From: Sphingomonas sp. URHD0057
GTDB taxonomy: Bacteria; Pseudomonadota; Alphaproteobacteria; Sphingomonadales; Sphingomonadaceae
Reading direction: 5' to 3'
DNA: 64,000 bases
Assembly: GCF_000620665.1 (NCBI RefSeq)
Contig: NZ_KK211162.1
Span: 579,764-643,763 of the forward strand
Below are positions 1 to 8,996 of the stretch, piece after piece. Under the pieces are notes generated by a model. The model had not been told where the DNA came from and searched no databases. It worked only from the letters and a program-made list of their open reading frames with translations. The position numbers and the translations under genes were made by a program. How positions within the stretch are numbered: the first letter of the stretch is position 1; each line of letters starts with the position of its first letter.

Positions 1-1047
1 TGGCCTGACGAGATCCTCGAGGCCGCGGCGAAGGCGGTTAAGGAAGGTTCGAACCAATACGCGCCGTCGCGCGGGATCATGCCGCTGCGCGAAGCGGTCG
101 CTGCGCACTACAATCGCCATTACGGCGGAAATCTGGTGGGGGATCACGTCTGCGTGACCAGCGGCGCGACCGAGGCTCTCGGCGCGGCGATCCTGGCGAC
201 CATCAAGCCCGGCGATGAGGTCATCATCCTGACCCCGGCCTACGACAGTTATGCGCCGATGATCCGCCGCGGCGGCGCGGTGCCGCGCGAAGTGGCGCTC
301 CAGCCGCCGGCCTGGCGGATCGAGCGGGACGCACTTGAGCGCGCAGTGACGGACAAGACCCGCGCCATCATCTTCAACAACCCGCAAAATCCGACCGGAC
401 GGCTGTTCGACAGTGCGGAACTCGAGGCGATTGCCTCGGTCGCACGAGACCACGACCTCATCGTCATCAGCGACGAGGTGTGGGAGCATATTGTGTTGGA
501 TGGCCAACGCTTCACGCCGCTGTCGTCGCTGCCGGGCATGGCCGAGCGGACGATCAAGATCGGCTCGGCGGGCAAAATCTTCTCGCTGACCGGGTGGAAG
601 GTTGGGTGGATGGTCGCTCCTCCCGAGCTCGCCAACGTCGTCGCCCGAGCGCACCAGTTTCTGACCTTCTGCACCGCGCCGAACTTGCAAGCCGCCGTCG
701 AGTTCGGGCTGGACGAAGGCGATGCGTGGATCGAGCCGATGAAGCAGCGCTTCGCCCGCGCCCGCGACAAGATGACAAACGGTCTGCGCGGCGCCGGCTT
801 CACCGTTCTCGACGCGGCCTCGACCTACTTCCTGTGCGTCGACCTCAAGGCCTCGGGAATCGACCTGGACGATGAGAGCTTCGCCGCGGAAGCGGTTGAA
901 AAGGCAGGCGTTGCGGTCGTCGCGCTATCCGCCTTCGCGGAGGACAAACCGCCGCGTCATCTCGTGCGCCTGTGCTTCGGCAAGAAGGACGAGACGATCG
1001 ATGCCGGTGTCGCGGCCATGGCCCGCGCGAAGGAGCTGCTGGCATGA
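1..1047 (+). CDS. Class I/II PLP aminotransferase, 5' end outside window
   Basis: The reading frame is open from base 1 and enters the window inside the N-terminal arm, so the start codon lies upstream. It shows the fold-type I hallmarks: NNPQNPTG, the SDEVWEH segment carrying the PLP-pyridine Asp, and SAGKIFSLTGWKVGW with the Schiff-base Lys encoded at 574-576. The spacing and the FCTAPNLQ segment resemble methionine/kynurenine aminotransferases of the YbdL type. That substrate is an inference from similarity. The stop overlaps the next start by four bases (ATGA), so it is probably co-transcribed and translationally coupled with the aldehyde dehydrogenase. Confidence 0.88.
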   Translation, partial: WPDEILEAAAKAVKEGSNQYAPSRGIMPLREAVAAHYNRHYGGNLVGDHVCVTSGATEALGAAILATIKPGDEVIILTPAYDSYAPMIRRGGAVPREVALQPPAWRIERDALERAVTDKTRAIIFNNPQNPTGRLFDSAELEAIASVARDHDLIVISDEVWEHIVLDGQRFTPLSSLPGMAERTIKIGSAGKIFSLTGWKVGWMVAPPELANVVARAHQFLTFCTAPNLQAAVEFGLDEGDAWIEPMKQRFARARDKMTNGLRGAGFTVLDAASTYFLCVDLKASGIDLDDESFAAEAVEKAGVAVVALSAFAEDKPPRHLVRLCFGKKDETIDAGVAAMARAKELLA

Positions 1048-2507
1048 GCCCGGCCGAGGAAGCCGCCGACTTGCTCGCGCAGTTCGGCATCGCCAGCTCC
1101 GGCGATCTCGTCAGCCGGTCGCCGATCGACGGAGCCGAGATCGGCCGGGTTGCGGTTGGCGACGCCAATCGCGCCTGCGGGCTCGCTTCCGGGGCATTCC
1201 TCGAGTGGCGCGTGGTTCCGGCGCCGCGCCGCGGGGAGCTGGTGCGGCTGCTCGGCGATGAGCTGCGTTCGGCCAAGGAACCCCTCGCGCGGATCATCAC
1301 GCTGGAAGCAGGAAAGATCCACGCCGAAAGCCTCGGCGAGGTCCAGGAGATGATCGACATCTGCGACTTCGCGGTCGGCCTGTCGCGCCAGCTCTACGGC
1401 CTCACCATCGCCAGCGAGCGGCCCAACCACCGGATGATGGAGCAATGGCACCCGCTCGGGCCGGTGCTGGTAATCAGCGCGTTCAACTTCCCGGTCGCGG
1501 TGTGGGCATGGAATGCGGCGCTTGCATTGGTGTGCGGCGACCCAGTGATCTGGAAGCCGAGCGAGAAGACCCCGCTCTGCGCGGAGGCAGTGATGGTGCT
1601 GATGGGCCGCGCTTTAAGCAGGTTCGGCGGCGCCCCGGATGGCCTCGTGCAGCTGGTCCAGGGCGAGCGCGATGTCGGCGAGGCGCTGGTCGATAATCCG
1701 CGGATCGCGCTGGTCTCCGCGACCGGATCGACCGCGATGGGGCGGGCGGTCGGGCCGCGCGTCGCGCAGCGCTTCGGCCGCGCGCTGCTCGAGCTTGGCG
1801 GCAACAATTGCATGATCGTCTGTCCCAGCGCCGACCTCGAGCTCGCCGCGCGCGCGATCCTGTTTTCGGCCGCCGGGACGGCGGGTCAGCGCTGCACCAC
1901 ATTGCGACGGCTGATCGTCCACGAGAGCGTCGCGGAGGCACTGGTGACGCGCCTTCGCCAGTTTTTTGCGCAGGTGAAAATCGGCGACCCGCGCTCGTCC
2001 GAAACGCTCATCGGGCCGCTGATCGATCAAGCTGCGTTCGATGGCATGAGCCAGGTGCTCAGCGACAAGGCCGAGCGCGTCGATGGCGTGCCCGGCGGCT
2101 TTTACGTCCGCCCGGCGATTGTTGAGGTCGAGGCGCAGGACGGACCGATGCTGCAGGAAACCTTCGCGCCGATCCTCTATGTGCTGCGCTATCGCGACTT
2201 CGACGAGGCGGTCGCGCTGAACAATGCGGTTCCGCAGGGCCTGTCGTCGTCGATCTTCACCAACGACGTGCGCGAAGCGGAGCGCTTCGTTTCGGCAACT
2301 GGCTCCGATTGCGGCATCGCCAACGTCAATATCGGGCCGTCCGGCGCCGAGATCGGCGGAGCGTTCGGCGGCGAGAAGGAGACCGGAGGCGGGCGCGAAA
2401 GCGGCTCGGACAGCTGGAAAGCCTACATGCGCCGCCAGACCAATACGGTGAATTACGGCGCCGATTTACCTCTGGCCCAGGGCATCCGCTTCGACATCGC
2501 TCCATAG
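1044..2507 (+). CDS. ALDH7-type aldehyde dehydrogenase (semialdehyde dehydrogenase)
   Basis: The protein has 487 residues from ATG 1044, chosen because it overlaps the upstream stop as ATGA; an earlier in-frame ATG at 972 would lie inside the aminotransferase. NAD-dependent oxidation of an aldehyde to an acid is indicated by the general-base Glu250 in LELGGNN and the nucleophile Cys284 in GTAGQRCTT. The segments SFNFPVAVWAWN-like (ISAFNFPVAVWAWN) and WKPSEKTP match the ALDH7 / antiquitin group, whose bacterial members oxidise alpha-aminoadipic semialdehyde (piperideine-6-carboxylate) in lysine catabolism. The aminotransferase partner fits amino-acid breakdown, but the exact substrate is inferred. 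Its 3' end overlaps the convergent EAL gene by 42 bases. Confidence 0.88.
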   Translation: MSPAEEAADLLAQFGIASSGDLVSRSPIDGAEIGRVAVGDANRACGLASGAFLEWRVVPAPRRGELVRLLGDELRSAKEPLARIITLEAGKIHAESLGEVQEMIDICDFAVGLSRQLYGLTIASERPNHRMMEQWHPLGPVLVISAFNFPVAVWAWNAALALVCGDPVIWKPSEKTPLCAEAVMVLMGRALSRFGGAPDGLVQLVQGERDVGEALVDNPRIALVSATGSTAMGRAVGPRVAQRFGRALLELGGNNCMIVCPSADLELAARAILFSAAGTAGQRCTTLRRLIVHESVAEALVTRLRQFFAQVKIGDPRSSETLIGPLIDQAAFDGMSQVLSDKAERVDGVPGGFYVRPAIVEVEAQDGPMLQETFAPILYVLRYRDFDEAVALNNAVPQGLSSSIFTNDVREAERFVSATGSDCGIANVNIGPSGAEIGGAFGGEKETGGGRESGSDSWKAYMRRQTNTVNYGADLPLAQGIRFDIAP

Positions 2508-3320
2508 CGCCAAATTGTCGTCGGCCATCAGCGCGGGCCAGCGGCGACGGAATTCCTGCTTCCACGGCTTGAGCTGGTCCGGGTCCATCGGCGGCGCGAC
2601 CAGATAGCCCTGCACGAGATCGCAGCCGAGCTCCTGCACGGCGCGCAGCTGCTCGACGGTCTCGACGCCTTCCGCCGTGGCGATGAGGCCTAGGCCGTGG
2701 GCGAGATCGGTGATGCCGCGGATGATCAGCCGGCAGTCGCGCGAGCGGTGAACGTCGGCGACGAAGGCCTGGTCGATCTTGACCTCGGAGAAGGGCAGCT
2801 GGCGGAGCTGCATCAGCGAGGAATAGCCGGTGCCGAAATCGTCGATGGCGAGGCCGATGCCCTTGATCCGAAAGCGCGTTAGCGTGTCCATCAGCTTGAC
2901 CAGCGGTTGGGTCGCGCCCTCGGTCAGCTCGAGCACGAGGCGATCGGTGGGCACGTCGAGCCCGCGGCACATCCGCTCGACCAGATCCGGAAAGTCGAGA
3001 TGCTGCAGGCTGAGCGCGGAGATGTTGAAGGCGATGCTGGTGTCGAGCCCGTCGTCGCGCCAATCGACCCACTGCCGGAGGATGGTTCGCAGTCCCCATA
3101 ATGTCAGGTCATCGATGAGCCCGTGCTGCTCGGCGAGCGGAATGAAGTGCGATGGTTCCACCGTGCCGAGCTGCGGATCGTCCCAGCGCATCAGCGCCTC
3201 GACGCGCATTAGGCCGCCATCCCGCAGCGAAACCTTGGGCTGGTAGACCAGCCGCAGCTGCTGGTTTTCCACTGCGCGCGACAATTCCGCGACGATCGCC
3301 TTGTCGGACGTCTTGGTCAC
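2466..3320 (-). CDS. EAL-domain cyclic-di-GMP phosphodiesterase
   Basis: This is a stand-alone EAL domain of 284 residues with no transmembrane segment. All expected catalytic elements are visible: E41-A-L, N99, E131/E134 in ELTE, D160-D161 in DDFGTG, K181 in KIDQAF and E217 in EGVET. It should therefore hydrolyse c-di-GMP to pGpG in the cytoplasm. The start is GTG at 3320 and overlaps the TGA of the upstream receiver gene (GTGA), so the two are translationally coupled. The phosphorylated receiver may control this activity in trans; that is inference from the gene pair. Confidence 0.93.
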   Translation of the reverse strand: MTKTSDKAIVAELSRAVENQQLRLVYQPKVSLRDGGLMRVEALMRWDDPQLGTVEPSHFIPLAEQHGLIDDLTLWGLRTILRQWVDWRDDGLDTSIAFNISALSLQHLDFPDLVERMCRGLDVPTDRLVLELTEGATQPLVKLMDTLTRFRIKGIGLAIDDFGTGYSSLMQLRQLPFSEVKIDQAFVADVHRSRDCRLIIRGITDLAHGLGLIATAEGVETVEQLRAVQELGCDLVQGYLVAPPMDPDQLKPWKQEFRRRWPALMADDNLALWSDVEADALGQR

Positions 3321-3706
3321 GGCACCATCGTCGCGCGAAGCTGCCCCAGGACAATCTCGAGCTCTTCCAGCCGCACCGGCTTTTCGAGCGGTCCGACCAT
3401 GTTGAGGCCGAGCGCTTCCCCGAGGCGAAAAGCGGATTCGAGCACGCGGCGGTCGAACCCGCTGACGATCAGCACGGGTGCGGTGTAATTGTGCTCAGCG
3501 AGAAAGCGCAGCAGCTCGACCCCGTCCATCCCGGGCATTCCAAGGTCGAGCGCGACCATGTCCGGACGGTCCTCAAGGAACTCCCTGCGAAAGTCCTGGT
3601 CGCGCGAGGTGATCCGGGGCTCAAAGCCGCTGTCCTCGGCAGCGGTCGCGAGGAACTGCGCCAGCGCCGGCTCGTCATCGATCAGCAGCAACCGCGGCTG
3701 CGTCAT
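3317..3706 (-). CDS. Single-domain response regulator (CheY-like receiver)
   Basis: The protein has 129 residues from ATG 3706, preceded by GAGGGAG on the - strand; the longer frame to 3763 lacks a ribosome site. It is a complete receiver domain: D10-D11 acidic pair, phospho-acceptor D54 in ALDLGMPGMDG, and switch Lys109 in LEKP. There is no output domain. Its stop overlaps the start of the EAL phosphodiesterase, so its most economical role is to regulate that enzyme by direct contact. No kinase is encoded nearby. Confidence 0.9.
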   Translation of the reverse strand: MTQPRLLLIDDEPALAQFLATAAEDSGFEPRITSRDQDFRREFLEDRPDMVALDLGMPGMDGVELLRFLAEHNYTAPVLIVSGFDRRVLESAFRLGEALGLNMVGPLEKPVRLEELEIVLGQLRATMVP

Positions 3707-3847
3707 TCGCGCTCCCTCTATCCCTCGCAACGCGGAGTGCGCCTCAATTCGCCTTCGGGTCAACGCTGGAAACGCACTTTTAACCCTAGTGTCCCTAAAG
3801 TCCCATTTTGGCGCGGTGCGTTCGTGCGCGCTTGGAGACGCAGAACC

Positions 3848-4555
3848 ATGTTTGCTTCGCTGATCCGCAGGAAATCGGCCAGTTCGAACGCTGACGTCAA
3901 CGACGGCGCGTTCGAATCGACGACGGTTTCGCTGTCGACCGCGGTGCCGCGGCCGGCCGAGCGCCGTGGCGAAGAGCGCGTTTCCGCGATGCTGCGGGTC
4001 GGCAAGATGACCACGGCGTCAGGCGAGCAGCAGCTCATTCGCATCAAAAACCTTTCGGCTGGCGGGCTGATGGCGTTTGTCGCTTCGCCTCCGTCGGTGG
4101 GTGACATGGTCGGCCTCGAACTGTCATCGGAAACGATCCCAGCGCGGGCGGTGTGGACTCGGGACGACCTGGTCGGCCTGAAGTTCGACCACAATCTCGA
4201 CCTTGGCGAGCTGCTGGCCGGCCGCAAGCCGCGGCATGGCTTCCGCTTGCGGCCGCCGCGCCTCGAGATCCGCTGCCGCGCCTCGGTCAAGGTCGGCAAG
4301 CTCTATTACAGTGTCGACGTTCACGACATTTCGCTGGGCGGGATGAAGGTCGAGCCGATCGAGGAATATTGCGTCGGCAAGATGGTGGTGGTGGTGGTCG
4401 AAAGCCTCCGCCCGATCAAGGGTGAGGTGCGCTGGTACTCCGATCGCCGCGCCGGCATAGTGTTCGACAAGCCGCTCGAGTTCGACGAGCTCGCCGAGTG
4501 GGTCGGCAAAAGGCTCGAGCTTGCCAGCCTGAAGGCGTCTTACCAAAGCCACTGA
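3848..4555 (+). CDS. Tandem PilZ-domain c-di-GMP receptor
   Basis: The protein has 235 residues from ATG 3848. Two PilZ domains are visible. Domain 1 (about residues 38-115) has the RRGEER arginine motif and NLSAGG. Domain 2 (about 132-225) has [10 protein letters not shown] and DISLGG. These match the RxxxR and (D/N)xSxxG c-di-GMP contacts of the family. There is no other output domain, so it likely works by protein contact. It is divergent from the receiver-EAL pair, and the 141-base gap 3707-3847 must hold both promoters. The three genes form a compact c-di-GMP module: turnover enzyme, regulator and receptor. Confidence 0.87.
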   Translation: MFASLIRRKSASSNADVNDGAFESTTVSLSTAVPRPAERRGEERVSAMLRVGKMTTASGEQQLIRIKNLSAGGLMAFVASPPSVGDMVGLELSSETIPARAVWTRDDLVGLKFDHNLDLGELLAGRKPRHGFRLRPPRLEIRCRASVKVGKLYYSVDVHDISLGGMKVEPIEEYCVGKMVVVVVESLRPIKGEVRWYSDRRAGIVFDKPLEFDELAEWVGKRLELASLKASYQSH

Positions 4556-4592
4556 GGCCACCTATTTCAGCCGTTCCTCTTATAGGAGCGCA

Positions 4593-5144
4593 ATGATGGC
4601 CGACGAAATCGCAATCCTCGCGGGCGGATGCTTCTGGTGCACCGAGGCGGTGTTCCTCGACGTTGTCGGGGTCAAATCGGTCGAGAGCGGCTATACCGGC
4701 GGCACGATCGCCAATCCCACCTACAAGCAGGTATGCGGCGGCGACACCGGGCATGCCGAAGCGATCCGCGTGACCTTCGACAATGAGCAGTTGAGCTACG
4801 ATGACCTGCTCGACATCTTCTTCGCCACCCACGATCCGACCCAGCTCAACCGCCAGGGCAACGACGTCGGCACTCAATATCGTTCGGCGATCTTCCCGCT
4901 GAACGCGGAGCAGGAGGCGAAGGCGAAGGCCGCGATAGAGCGGAACAACGCCGACCATGGCGACCGCATCGTCACTGCGATCGAGCCTTTGGGCGAATGG
5001 TATCCGGCCGAGAACTACCACCAGGACTATTGGGCGAACGAGGGCCAGCGAAACCCTTATTGCATCGCCGTGATCCCACCCAAGCTGCAGAAGTTGCGTA
5101 AAAGCTTCCAGGCACGTGCGAAGAGCGCGGCCGCGACCGCTTAA
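4593..5144 (+). CDS. msrA: Peptide-methionine (S)-S-oxide reductase
   Basis: The 183-residue protein has the diagnostic GGCFWC motif, with nucleophilic Cys13, near the N-terminus. The later [16 protein letters not shown] segment is characteristic of MsrA. It reduces methionine-S-sulfoxide in oxidised proteins. The ribosome site GGAG lies only four bases before ATG 4593, so the second ATG at 4596 may be the actual start. The convergent Sua5 gene overlaps its 3' end by four bases. Confidence 0.95.
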   Translation: MMADEIAILAGGCFWCTEAVFLDVVGVKSVESGYTGGTIANPTYKQVCGGDTGHAEAIRVTFDNEQLSYDDLLDIFFATHDPTQLNRQGNDVGTQYRSAIFPLNAEQEAKAKAAIERNNADHGDRIVTAIEPLGEWYPAENYHQDYWANEGQRNPYCIAVIPPKLQKLRKSFQARAKSAAATA

Positions 5145-6049
5145 ACGGCGGCGGCGCGCCGCAGGCGGTCGTTGATCGCGGCGCCGAGCCCCTGATCCGG
5201 GACCGGAGCTACCGCGATACCAGCAAAGCGCGAGGCGTCGGCCTGATGGAGCAGCTCGAACAGTTTTGCGGCGGCTTGGACGAGGTCGCCCGACGCGGTC
5301 AGCGTCGAGTGCCCGGCAATCGGGCCGTAGCCGATCAGAAATTCACCGGGTTCGGCCGTCTCGGCGTTGAGTCTGAGCGGCTTGGACGGGGCATAGTGAC
5401 TCGCGAGCTGACCCGGCGCCTCGATCGTCGGCCCGGCAGCCTGTTCGGCGGCGATTTCGATCGGTCCGCGCCGAAGCAGCCGCAACGGACCGCCGGTCGC
5501 GGCGACGATTGTCGATTCCAGGCCGCGCTCCGTGGCGCCGGCGTCGATAACCAGCGGAATTCGCCCGCCGAGGCTCTTTACGACGTGCTCGGCGCGGGTT
5601 GGGCTGATCGATCCGCTGGCATTGGCCGACGGCGCCGCGAGCGGGCGGCCGGAGGCGCGGAGCAAAGCCTGCATCGCCGGATGCGATGAGACCCGGAGTC
5701 CCACCGTCGGCAGTCCCGCGGTTACGATCGACGCGATGGCCGCGTCGGCGCGAAGCGGTACCACCAGGGTCAACGGCCCCGGCCAATATTCATCGGCGAG
5801 CGCCCGTGCCTGCTGGTCGAAGACGCCGATGCGCTCGGCGGACGCGCGGTCCATCACATGAACGATCAGCGGGTTGAAGCTCGGCCTGCCTTTCGCCTCG
5901 TAGATGCGGGCGACGGCTTGCGCATTCGTGGCGTCGGCGGCGAGCCCGTAAACCGTCTCCGTAGGAATCGCGACGGGCTCGCCGGCGAGGATCAGCCGGG
6001 CGGCCTCGGCAATGCTCCTGTCGTTAAAAGGAAGGACCCGCGTCTTCAT
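5141..6049 (-). CDS. L-threonylcarbamoyladenylate synthase, Sua5/YwlC type
   Basis: This 302-residue protein has an N-terminal YrdC domain: [12 protein letters not shown], the [12 protein letters not shown] segment, and [11 protein letters not shown]. It also has a C-terminal Sua5 domain (from about residue 205, [11 protein letters not shown]). Such two-domain proteins make threonylcarbamoyl-AMP from Thr, bicarbonate and ATP for tRNA t6A modification. The C-terminal domain distinguishes it from the shorter TsaC. ATG 6049 follows GGAAGGA-like sequence only weakly. Confidence 0.93.
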   Translation of the reverse strand: MKTRVLPFNDRSIAEAARLILAGEPVAIPTETVYGLAADATNAQAVARIYEAKGRPSFNPLIVHVMDRASAERIGVFDQQARALADEYWPGPLTLVVPLRADAAIASIVTAGLPTVGLRVSSHPAMQALLRASGRPLAAPSANASGSISPTRAEHVVKSLGGRIPLVIDAGATERGLESTIVAATGGPLRLLRRGPIEIAAEQAAGPTIEAPGQLASHYAPSKPLRLNAETAEPGEFLIGYGPIAGHSTLTASGDLVQAAAKLFELLHQADASRFAGIAVAPVPDQGLGAAINDRLRRAAAV

Positions 6050-6086
6050 CGGACGCGGCTAGAGGATTCCGGCCGCTGCGGAAATA

Positions 6087-6443
6087 TCAGGCGCGTTCGC
6101 GCTCGATCAGGCCGGCGGGGTCAATTCCAAGGCGATTCATGCGCGCCCGGACCTCCGGCCATTCCTCCTTGAGGAAGCGCGAGCGTTCGGAATCGCGCAG
6201 CCGCGCGCGGGCGCCCGGCGCAACGAACATGCCGACGCCCCGCTTGACCACGATCAGGCCTTCGTCCTGGAAACCCTGGTAGGCCTTGGCGACTGTCAGC
6301 GGGTTGGCCTGCTCCTCGGCGGCCAGCGCACGCACCGACGGCAGCGGGTCGCCGTCGCTGAATTTTCCGGCGAGAATCGCATCGGCAATCGTCTCGCGGA
6401 GGCGGACGTAAACCGGCTTCTCATGCTGCTTCCCGAGCGTCAT
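6087..6443 (-). CDS. GntR-family regulator, short YtrA-like form
   Basis: At 118 residues, this is a winged helix-turn-helix (about 10-77: VYVRLRETIADAILAG, then PSVRALAAEEQANPLTVAKAY) followed by only a short helical tail. It lacks the large effector domain of FadR/HutC members, as in the YtrA subfamily. ATG 6443 has no Shine-Dalgarno sequence. Instead a promoter-like -10 lies six bases upstream, suggesting a leaderless message, and a perfect palindrome overlaps it (see the 6444-6477 entry). A target ABC transporter, common for YtrA relatives, is not adjacent. Confidence 0.85.
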   Translation of the reverse strand: MTLGKQHEKPVYVRLRETIADAILAGKFSDGDPLPSVRALAAEEQANPLTVAKAYQGFQDEGLIVVKRGVGMFVAPGARARLRDSERSRFLKEEWPEVRARMNRLGIDPAGLIERERA

Positions 6444-6477
6444 GCTGTAATAATACAGCGCTGCGCAGGAAATTCAA
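6444..6477 (-). promoter_or_regulatory. Promoter with overlapping operator palindrome before gntR
   Basis: Reading the - strand, TTGAAT (6477-6472), a 16-base spacer and TATTAT (6455-6450) lie directly before the ATG at 6443. Transcription would start at or very near the start codon. The palindrome GCTGTA-ATAA-TACAGC (6444-6459) has perfect 6-base arms and covers the -10 box, which is what an autorepressor site looks like. Functional assignment is inference. Confidence 0.55.
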
Positions 6478-6485
6478 TCGAATAA

Positions 6486-7073
6486 TCAGCGCTCCGGCGG
6501 CGTCCAGGCTTGTGCGACCGCTTGCAGATCCGGCCGTTCGCGGTCATCCAGCTCACGGCTGGGGTGCCCGACAAAGATGAACCCGGCAATTCGCTCGCCC
6601 GGACCGCAGAATGCCGCGCGCACCGTCTCGGAATAGGCGCGCCAGCCGGTCACCCAACCCGCGACATAGCCGAGCGCGTGGGCGGCGAGCAGCAGGTTCA
6701 TTCCCGCGGCGCCGCTCGACAATTGCTGCTCCCAGACTGGGATTTTGTGGCCTTCGACCGGCGCCGACACCAGCACGACCAGCTGGCCCTGATAATGAGC
6801 GAAGTTGATCTCTTTCTCGCGATGGGCGGCGGTTGCCTCGGAATTGTCCTCCTCCAGCGCCTTCAGCAGTAGTGCTGCAAGCGCGTCGCGCTGATCGTCT
6901 GCGACGGTGACGAAGCGCCACGGCGTCAGCGCGCCATGGTCCGGAATCCGCGCCGCGATCGTCAGGATCCGTTCCAGCTCCTCGGGAGTTGGGCCGGGGC
7001 CGACGAGCTCGCGCGGCTTGCCGGATCGTCGCGTCTCGAGCAGCGAAAGGATCGTCGAACGGTCGTTGAGCAT
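6486..7073 (-). CDS. Nitroreductase-family flavoprotein, YdjA-like
   Basis: The 195-residue protein belongs to the FMN-dependent nitroreductase fold. RRSGKPRELVGPGPTPEEL and ARIPDHGALTPWRF form the FMN-binding N-terminal region, and GAAGMNLLLAAHALGYVAGWVTGW is the helix typical of the small YdjA group. It should reduce quinones or nitro compounds with NAD(P)H; the natural substrate is unknown. It lies on the same strand as the GntR gene, 42 bases upstream of that gene's start. Confidence 0.85.
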   Translation of the reverse strand: MLNDRSTILSLLETRRSGKPRELVGPGPTPEELERILTIAARIPDHGALTPWRFVTVADDQRDALAALLLKALEEDNSEATAAHREKEINFAHYQGQLVVLVSAPVEGHKIPVWEQQLSSGAAGMNLLLAAHALGYVAGWVTGWRAYSETVRAAFCGPGERIAGFIFVGHPSRELDDRERPDLQAVAQAWTPPER

Positions 7074-7181
7074 CGACGGGGCGCATAGCGGCGGCGCGGT
7101 GCCGCAACAATCGGCTTCACAAGTGCATTTTGCCCGTTAGGGTGCGCCTCGCCTCGGCTGGGGCACTCTGGGGAGAGTAAG

Positions 7182-8996
7182 ATGGTCGACACGCCGGCAA
7201 TCGAAGAACCGGGCTCGCCCGACATCAGCCACGAGAATCCCGCCAGGAAGGGCGAATGGTTCGGCCATCCGCGCCAGCTCGCGCGGCTGTTCACTACCGA
7301 GATGTGGGAGCGTTTCGGCTATTACGGCATGCGGGCGCTGCTGACGCTCTACCTCACCAAGCATTTCGTTCTCGGCGATCACGCCGCCACTGGCCTTTAT
7401 GGCGGCTATACCGCGCTGGTTTACCTGACGCCGCTCATCGGCGGGTTCATCGCCGACCAGTATCTCGGATCGAAACGGTCTGTGAAATTCGGCGCGATCC
7501 TGATGGCGATCGGCTATCTGACCCTCGCGTTCGGGGGACAGCCGTCGAAGCCCTACGCGGTCATCGACGGTCAGCGCTACGAAGTTCAGATCGACAATTT
7601 CCGCGATCGGCCAAGCAGCGCTGCCAACGAGGCGCGCTACATCGCCCAGCCCTCGGGCGAGCGGCTTAAAGTTCAAGGCAATAATGACGGCAGCATCAGC
7701 CTGCTCGCTGCCGACGGGCATGTCGCACGCACCTTGCCCAAGGGCGGAATGCAGGACGAGAGCGACAAGAGCCCGATGCTCATCGCCATCCTGCTGATCG
7801 CTCTGTCCACGATCTCGGTCGGCAACGGATTCTTCAAGCCGAATATCTCGACCATGGTCGGAGCGCTCTACGACCAAGGTGACCGCCGCCGTGATGCCGG
7901 CTTCACGATTTTCTACATGGGCATCAATCTGGGCTCGATCCTTGGCCAGTTCTTCTGTCCGATTCTGGCCGAATGGCTCGGCTGGTGGGCGGGTTTTTCG
8001 CTCGCCGGCATCGGCATGCTGGTCAGCTATTTGCTGATGCAGTTCGATGGCGGGCGACTTACCGGCTACGGTGAGACGCCGACGCGCGAGGGAGGCGACA
8101 AAGCGCTGATCATTTACGGCCTCGCGATCCTTGCCATTCCCGTCTTTGTCTTTCTCTTCATGAATCTCATGAACTCGCCGGAGCCGGAGCCTGGATCGGG
8201 TCTGATCGGCTACATCCTGTCATTGTCGCTGATGGGCAAACTGCTGTTTGGCACCTTCCTCCTAGGTGTTCCCGGAATCCTGATCTGGTCGTACGCCAAG
8301 GGCACCCGCACCGAATTCCAGATGATGGTCGCGGCGATGGTGCTGATCGTGTTCAACGTCGTCTTCTGGACCCTGTTCGAGCAGGCCGGCTCGTCGCTGA
8401 CGTTGTTCGCCGACCGCAACACCGATCGCTCGGTCTTCGGCTGGTTCGAAATCTCCGCTCCGCAGACGCAGAACTTCAATCCGATATCGATCGTGGTTCT
8501 GGCACCGTTGATGAGCATCCTCTGGGGTGTGCTGGCCAAGCGCAATCTCGAGCCGTCGATCCCGGTCAAGTTCGCGCTGGCGCTGGTCGGCGTCGGCGTC
8601 GGCTTCTTGTTCCTTGTTTGGGGCGCTACGTTCGCGGGTTCTGACTTCAAGGTGGGGCTGTGGTGGCTTGCCGGCTTGTACGTCATCCATTCGATCGCCG
8701 AGCTTTGCATTTCGCCGGTCGGCCTTAGCATGATCACCAAGCTGTCGATCGCGCGCATCGTCGGACTGATGATGGGCGTGTGGTTCCTGTCGATCTCCGT
8801 CGCGCAATATTTCGCAGGTGTCGTCGCCCAGTTCGCGAGCGTCGAGACCGTCGGCGGGCAGGTAACCAACCTCAAGGTCAGCCTCGATACCTATCTCGCG
8901 ACGTTCACGACGATCGCGTGGATTGCGATCGGCCTTGGCGTGCTGCTCTTTCTGCTCTCCTGGCCGCTGCAGAAGTGGATGCATGGTGTCAAATAG
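7182..8996 (+). CDS. POT/PTR2-family proton-dependent peptide transporter with periplasmic insert
   Basis: The 604-residue polytopic inner-membrane protein starts at ATG 7182, behind GGGGAGAG. Family signatures are TEMWERFGYYGMRALL in TM1 and FTIFYMGINLGSILG in TM5. It imports di-/tripeptides with protons. Between TM3 (ends near residue 116) and TM4 (begins near 196) lies a hydrophilic stretch of about 75 residues, where model transporters have a short loop; by topology it faces the periplasm. The next gene, an exported amidohydrolase, starts 14 bases before its stop, suggesting joint peptide salvage. Confidence 0.92.
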   Translation: MVDTPAIEEPGSPDISHENPARKGEWFGHPRQLARLFTTEMWERFGYYGMRALLTLYLTKHFVLGDHAATGLYGGYTALVYLTPLIGGFIADQYLGSKRSVKFGAILMAIGYLTLAFGGQPSKPYAVIDGQRYEVQIDNFRDRPSSAANEARYIAQPSGERLKVQGNNDGSISLLAADGHVARTLPKGGMQDESDKSPMLIAILLIALSTISVGNGFFKPNISTMVGALYDQGDRRRDAGFTIFYMGINLGSILGQFFCPILAEWLGWWAGFSLAGIGMLVSYLLMQFDGGRLTGYGETPTREGGDKALIIYGLAILAIPVFVFLFMNLMNSPEPEPGSGLIGYILSLSLMGKLLFGTFLLGVPGILIWSYAKGTRTEFQMMVAAMVLIVFNVVFWTLFEQAGSSLTLFADRNTDRSVFGWFEISAPQTQNFNPISIVVLAPLMSILWGVLAKRNLEPSIPVKFALALVGVGVGFLFLVWGATFAGSDFKVGLWWLAGLYVIHSIAELCISPVGLSMITKLSIARIVGLMMGVWFLSISVAQYFAGVVAQFASVETVGGQVTNLKVSLDTYLATFTTIAWIAIGLGVLLFLLSWPLQKWMHGVK

